A DNA stretch of 9,544 nt from Bryobacterales bacterium. Its GTDB lineage: Bacteria; Acidobacteriota; Terriglobia; Bryobacterales; Bryobacteraceae. Of the stretch, positions 6,263 to 9,544 are shown piece by piece (the stretch's first letter is position 1; every line of letters starts with the position of its first letter). The position numbers and the translations under genes were made by a program. The stretch covers positions 1 to 9,544 of the forward strand of contig JAOAPP010000617.1 in NCBI GenBank assembly GCA_025462985.1. The letters run 5' to 3'. The notes below the pieces were generated by a model. It made no database searches. It was not told the DNA's origin and saw nothing but the letters and a program-made list of their open reading frames with translations.

Positions 6263-7873
6263 TTACTTTGCTCCGAAGCCGGAGCGTTGGCAGTCTGTGA
6301 TTCCGTAAGCCCGGTGCACATCCTCAAGCGTTACCGTGCCAAGCACATCGTCCGGCCTCATCCGGCTAATCACCTGCACGCTTTCCTGCAGTGACAACAG
6401 TCGAAGAGCGGCATCCAGCGGTTCGTCCGGATAGAGCCGCATCCCGGCCTCCGGAGTGATGTGGCTCGTCGCTCTCTTCATCGCGTTTTCTACCCGCAGC
6501 GGCTGGAAATTGCGCTTCTCTTCCGCCGACGGCAGATTCACTCCCTCCAGTTGGGCCAGCATCTTGAAAAAGGCCAGCTCATGCAGGCGTCGCGATATCA
6601 GGTAGGCGGCCGTATTGGCGATCATCACCGGCAAAATGATCACATAGCTGGCGCTCACTTCGAACACCATGAAGATCGATGTGATGGGAGCACGGAACAC
6701 TCCTGCGAAAAACGTACCCATTCCCACCAGCATGTAGGCTTCGGCGGCAGCGCCAAAAGGCCAGATCCGGTGCGTCATGCCCCCGAGCGCTCCCCCGATC
6801 ATCGCGCCGATAAACAGCGCTGGAGCGAACATCCCGCCCGGAGTTTCCGCACTAAAGCAGAGCACGGTGACTACTATTTTTGCCAGCCCCAAATACAGCA
6901 GCATGTCCCAATTGAATTGCCCGTGCAGTGCGCTGTTGATCGCGTCGTATCCGGCGCCCATCACTTCGGGAAACCACAAACCCACCACGCCCGTGAGAAA
7001 GCCTGCCGCTGCCGGCAACGCATACTCGCGCCAGTGGGGAAGCTTGTCGATGTGCTTTTTGCAAAGCTCAATTACTGTGATGAACAGTGCTGACAACGCG
7101 CCGCCCACCACTCCGATCAACAGATAAACCAGCAGTTCAGAGGCGTTGGCAAGCTCAAAAGACGGGATCCGAAACAGCGGGGCATTCCCCAGAAACGCGC
7201 GCATCGTGACCACGGCGGAAACGGCGGCCAGCACGATCGATCCCACCGCCGTGGCGCTCCAGTCCGCAAGCACTTCTTCCAGAACGAACAGGACGCCGGT
7301 AATCGGGGTATTAAACGCAGCGGCAATTCCGGCCGCCGCCCCTACCGGCGCGATCAGGCGCATGCTGCTACGAGGCAGATTGAATATCCGGCCTAGCCGC
7401 GAGGCCACCCCGGCACCCATTTGCAGCGATGGGTCTTCAGGGCCGAGTGAATTGCCGCTGCCGATCGAAATCGCACAGGCAATAAACTTCCCGGCAATGG
7501 TGCTCGACGAAACATAGCCGTCAGAAGTGTAGATCGCCATCTTCGTCTGGTTAACGCCACTGCCTTTCGCGCGCGGAAACACCTTCCGCACGACAAAGCA
7601 GGCGATGACGGCTCCGATCGCCGGACTCGCCAGGCGTGCGAAGCGGAATCGCCCCGTGAGAGCTCCCAGCGATGTCCAGGTCACCAAATCGATGGTGATA
7701 TGGAACAGAACGACCAAAATTCCCGAGAACACTCCTATGAGGAGCGCCAGCAGGAGAAATCGTTGCGCTTCGCTCAAACCTATATGCGCCAACCGAAACT
7801 GAACAGACTTCCAATGCGACCTGAAGCCGGCGTGCGCTTCGTTCGGCTTGACGTCTGCCGGAGCGCTACTCAT
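6263..7873 (-). CDS. CLC-family chloride channel/H+ antiporter with degenerate CBS-like tail, 536 aa
   Basis: Inner-membrane CLC protein; the family moves Cl- (or F-, NO3-) by channel or H+-exchange mechanisms. Conserved sites are GSGV at 104-107 (anion Ser105), SLGPEDPSLQ at 142-151 with the gating Glu146, LFVLEEV at 195-201 with Glu199/Glu200 near the internal proton glutamate of E. coli ClcA, and GGMFAPAL at 346-352. The usual G(K/R)EGP reads GPEDP. In the last helix, where many relatives have an IYE-type Tyr that coordinates the anion, this protein has Phe435-Phe436. Residues about 460-525 resemble part of a CBS domain (VENAMKRA...DEPLDAALRLL...VLGTVTLEDV) but look too short for a full pair. 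ATG 7873 has AGGA about 10 bases upstream and overlaps the TPR gene by 8 bp, indicating coupling. Both glutamates suggest exchange, but selectivity is unproven. Confidence 0.94.
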   Translation of the reverse strand: MSSAPADVKPNEAHAGFRSHWKSVQFRLAHIGLSEAQRFLLLALLIGVFSGILVVLFHITIDLVTWTSLGALTGRFRFARLASPAIGAVIACFVVRKVFPRAKGSGVNQTKMAIYTSDGYVSSSTIAGKFIACAISIGSGNSLGPEDPSLQMGAGVASRLGRIFNLPRSSMRLIAPVGAAAGIAAAFNTPITGVLFVLEEVLADWSATAVGSIVLAAVSAVVTMRAFLGNAPLFRIPSFELANASELLVYLLIGVVGGALSALFITVIELCKKHIDKLPHWREYALPAAAGFLTGVVGLWFPEVMGAGYDAINSALHGQFNWDMLLYLGLAKIVVTVLCFSAETPGGMFAPALFIGAMIGGALGGMTHRIWPFGAAAEAYMLVGMGTFFAGVFRAPITSIFMVFEVSASYVIILPVMIANTAAYLISRRLHELAFFKMLAQLEGVNLPSAEEKRNFQPLRVENAMKRATSHITPEAGMRLYPDEPLDAALRLLSLQESVQVISRMRPDDVLGTVTLEDVHRAYGITDCQRSGFGAK

Positions 7874-8963
7874 TGCTGATTCGTCCTATTGCCAGGTCGA
7901 TGGCCCGATTCGGCGGAACGCTGGCCGGGCAGAATGACGAACGATTTTGCCAGACCTGTGCGGCGGTGCGCTGAAGGGCCAAGCTGTAGTCCTCTTCTGA
8001 AGCGTGCGGGCGGGCCAGCAAGTCGCGCGCGCTATCCAGTTGGTGCTGTGCTACTGGGGTCGGAACCTTCTCCAGCAGACATTGGTTCATTTCATTCACA
8101 GTCCGGGAAAGCAGACGCTGGCTGCGGCGCAACCGTTCCTGGTAACTGATATTCGGCAGAACCGGGTCGAGGTCGATCACAGCGTTCGTCAGTGTGAGCG
8201 CGGCCTGCGCGTCATGGTCATTGGGGCTGACGCGTAACGCATGCTGGAACTCGTGCCGAGCCGCCACATAGTCGCCGTTCGCAAAATTCACTTCACCCAG
8301 TCCGCGATGCCCAAAGCTGTTCTGAGGGAAATTCAGTTCGATATTTCGGAAAATCTGCGCCGCTTCCGACATAGCTCCGGCCTTCACCAGAAGGAAGCCT
8401 ATGTTGGCTCGTTCCGCGGGATCGTTCGGAGAGGAGGAGTAGAGCTGAAGCAGCTCGGCAACTTCATCGTTCCGGCGGCCGGCGGCATGCAGTAGGCTGA
8501 CCAGCTCCCATCGCGCTCTGCGTCGTTCCGGTACGGCCTCCGGAGGCCAGTATTCGTATACAGCCCGTTGGTAGGACTCGATTGCCTCACTGGTTTTCTT
8601 CCGCTTTAGAGCCACCTGGGCGAGCGCCAGATTGATTCGTCCGTTGGTGGGATCCTCCTGCGCAAGCTGTTGCAGATGTGCCTGCGCTTCGTCCAGATGG
8701 CCGGCCTTCAACAGCGCAATCCCAAGCGAGAGCCGGTAGTCCTGCTGGTCCGGAACGAAAAGGAGCGCCTCGCGGTACTGATCTAAAGCGGCCTCCATTT
8801 GTCCCTGACGCTCGAGAGCCTGGCCGTCAGCGTAATGCTGTTGCCCTAATGAGAGGCGTTCCCGCTTATAGCTCGAACTGATCGCACCCGTCACGGCGAA
8901 AGCTCCTATCAGCACGATCGCGACGGAGACGATAGACCGTATGGTTGTAAACCCGGCGAACAA
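7866..8963 (-). CDS. Membrane-anchored tetratricopeptide-repeat protein, 365 aa
   Basis: Residues about 8-30 form one hydrophobic segment (IVSVAIVLIGAFAVTGAI), followed by TPR units at roughly 40-73, 74-107, 108-138, 183-216 and 217-250, each with the typical A/L/G/Y/A/P spacing (for example GQMEAALDQYREALLFVPD). A helical region follows, with Cys295 and Cys345. TPRs serve as protein-protein scaffolds; the partner is unknown. Topology is ambiguous because Lys33-Arg34-Arg36 after the segment and Arg9 before it do not clearly favour one side. The start is the TTG at 8963, since an in-frame stop lies just upstream (8973-8975) and no ATG sits near the N-terminus; an internal GTG would cut into the hydrophobic segment. 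It is the first gene of the operon with the CLC transporter, whose start it overlaps by 8 bp. I do not recognise a specific named family. Confidence 0.85.
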   Translation of the reverse strand: MFAGFTTIRSIVSVAIVLIGAFAVTGAISSSYKRERLSLGQQHYADGQALERQGQMEAALDQYREALLFVPDQQDYRLSLGIALLKAGHLDEAQAHLQQLAQEDPTNGRINLALAQVALKRKKTSEAIESYQRAVYEYWPPEAVPERRRARWELVSLLHAAGRRNDEVAELLQLYSSSPNDPAERANIGFLLVKAGAMSEAAQIFRNIELNFPQNSFGHRGLGEVNFANGDYVAARHEFQHALRVSPNDHDAQAALTLTNAVIDLDPVLPNISYQERLRRSQRLLSRTVNEMNQCLLEKVPTPVAQHQLDSARDLLARPHASEEDYSLALQRTAAQVWQNRSSFCPASVPPNRAIDLAIGRISNE

Positions 8964-8998
8964 GCGAGATCTCTACTTCCAGCATAAGGCGACCGCTG

Positions 8999-9027
8999 AT
9001 TATTTGTTTTCTGAAAGATCGTGACAG
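8999..9027 (-). promoter_or_regulatory. Candidate sigma70-type promoter for the TPR-CLC-GGCT-PCD operon
   Basis: On the minus strand CTGTCA (plus 9027-9022, 4 of 6 to -35) is separated by exactly 17 bases from AATAAT (plus 9004-8999, 5 of 6 to -10). Transcription would begin near 8992, about 29 bases before the TTG start, leaving room for the purine-rich GGAAGTAGAG leader. Position and spacing are good, but it was found by eye only. Confidence 0.42.
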
Positions 9028-9064
9028 GTGGCAGATCTCGGCAACCCTGCCAAACTCGGGGCCC

Positions 9065-9073
9065 TGTTAGAAT
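9065..9073 (+). promoter_or_regulatory. Candidate extended -10 promoter element for apt
   Basis: TGTTAGAAT matches the extended -10 form TG-n-TATAAT with one mismatch (TAGAAT, 9068-9073). No good -35 hexamer is found 16-18 bases upstream, which fits an extended -10 promoter. Transcription would start near 9080, giving a leader of about 40 bases to ATG 9120. Confidence 0.38.
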
Positions 9074-9119
9074 TACAGCGACACACGATCTCGGTGAGAC
9101 TACGTGCCGTCCCCAGCCA

Positions 9120-9544
9120 ATGAATCATCTGAAGCAATTGATCCGGGAAGTGCCCGACTTCCCGAAGCCCGGAATCCAGTTCTATGACATCACCACGCTG
9201 CTCAAAGATAAAGAAGGATTCCGGGAGACCATCGACGCCTTAGGAAAGCACTACCAGCAGACCCCCGTGGACGTAGTGATCGGAATCGAGGCTCGCGGGT
9301 ACTTCTTCGCCCCCGCCATGGCCTTGGCCCTGGGCGCGGGCTTCGTTCCGGTTCGAAAACCTAGAAAGCTTCCTCACCTCGTTAAGAGCGTGGACTATTA
9401 CTTGGAATACGGTACGGACCAGCTTGAAATCCATGCCGACGCAATCGAGCCGGGGCAAAACGTATTGATTATTGACGATGTCCTCGCAACGGGAGGCACA
9501 GCCTCGGCGGTGGCTCGTCTCGTGGAAGAGGTCGGAGGCAATGT
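9120..9544 (+). CDS. apt: Adenine phosphoribosyltransferase, N-terminal ~141 residues (3' end outside window)
   Basis: Cytosolic purine salvage enzyme that joins adenine and PRPP to give AMP and pyrophosphate. The translated start [19 protein letters not shown] with the following [10 protein letters not shown] is typical of Apt. [18 protein letters not shown] follows, and then the PRPP-binding loop [14 protein letters not shown] at residues 115-128 with Asp119 and Asp120. Family length is about 170-180 residues, so roughly 30-40 are missing past the window end. ATG 9120 is the natural start by homology; the upstream GTGs at 9094 and 9104 are out of frame. No Shine-Dalgarno sequence precedes it. 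The loop usually written RKPGKLP reads RKPRKLP here, a mild oddity. It is divergent from the TPR operon and shares its upstream region. Confidence 0.96.
   Translation, partial: MNHLKQLIREVPDFPKPGIQFYDITTLLKDKEGFRETIDALGKHYQQTPVDVVIGIEARGYFFAPAMALALGAGFVPVRKPRKLPHLVKSVDYYLEYGTDQLEIHADAIEPGQNVLIIDDVLATGGTASAVARLVEEVGGN

Larger units (their letters stand above)
8964..9119. other. 156 bp divergent intergenic region between TPR operon and apt
   Basis: This is the longest gene-free stretch. It contains candidate promoters in both directions. It also holds two copies of GATCTCGG (9034-9041 and 9087-9094) and a palindromic GAGATCTC near 8966-8973. I see no small ORF with a credible ribosome site, no riboswitch-like structure and no clear terminator. 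Confidence 0.5.

Noticed and set aside
6461..7093. A 210-codon open frame on the plus strand opposite the CLC gene.
   Set aside because: It lies wholly antisense to a strongly conserved membrane protein gene. Its translation is His/Arg/Gln-rich without family motifs, and long antisense frames are expected in GC-rich coding DNA.
9034..9094. GATCTCGG direct repeats as a firm operator or attachment site.
   Set aside because: Two 8-base copies in about 150 bp can easily occur by chance, and there is no integrase, tRNA or regulator gene nearby to support a site.

Overview
The window is a compact bacterial chromosomal segment with moderately high GC content. It holds ten protein genes, two of them cut by the window edges, and no RNA genes, CRISPR arrays or mobile elements that I can see. 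Gene content and style (glycogen phosphorylase, a CLC transporter with a GPEDP motif, a TPR protein, a Rieske oxygenase and an APC permease beside an SDR, in no familiar operon order) fit a soil or sediment heterotroph. Acidobacteriota is my best guess, but that is a weak inference from protein flavour only.

Left part (1-5568): five genes alternate strictly in strand. They are glgP (+, 5' end missing), an NAD(P)-dependent SDR (-), a Rieske [2Fe-2S] oxygenase alpha subunit (+), an APC amino acid/amine permease (-), and a Cys-less ArsC/Spx-type thioredoxin-fold protein (+). Almost no DNA lies between them. glgP and the SDR share a TTAA in which both stop codons are read. The Rieske gene and the permease share a CTAG in the same way. 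The SDR and Rieske genes overlap at their start codons. SDR, Rieske enzyme and permease could form a small catabolic unit (uptake, oxygenation or N-demethylation, then alcohol/aldehyde oxidation) for an amine such as a betaine. The substrate is unproven and no reductase for the oxygenase is visible.

Middle and right part (5555-8963, all minus strand): a four-gene operon reads TPR membrane-anchored protein, CLC chloride/proton transporter, gamma-glutamylcyclotransferase-like protein, pterin-4a-carbinolamine dehydratase. The overlaps and gaps are 8 bp overlap, 23 bp gap and 23 bp overlap, so the genes are almost certainly co-transcribed. The last gene converges on the ArsC-like gene with a 14 bp overlap.

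Right edge (8964-9544): a 156 bp divergent intergenic region, the longest gene-free stretch, separates the TPR operon from apt (adenine phosphoribosyltransferase, + strand, 3' end cut by the window). Plausible sigma70-type promoters can be read there in both directions.

Nothing here looks like a defence system or a mobile island. The most unusual points are the overlapping gene ends and starts, the ArsC-family protein without any cysteine, and the CLC protein with altered selectivity-region motifs.
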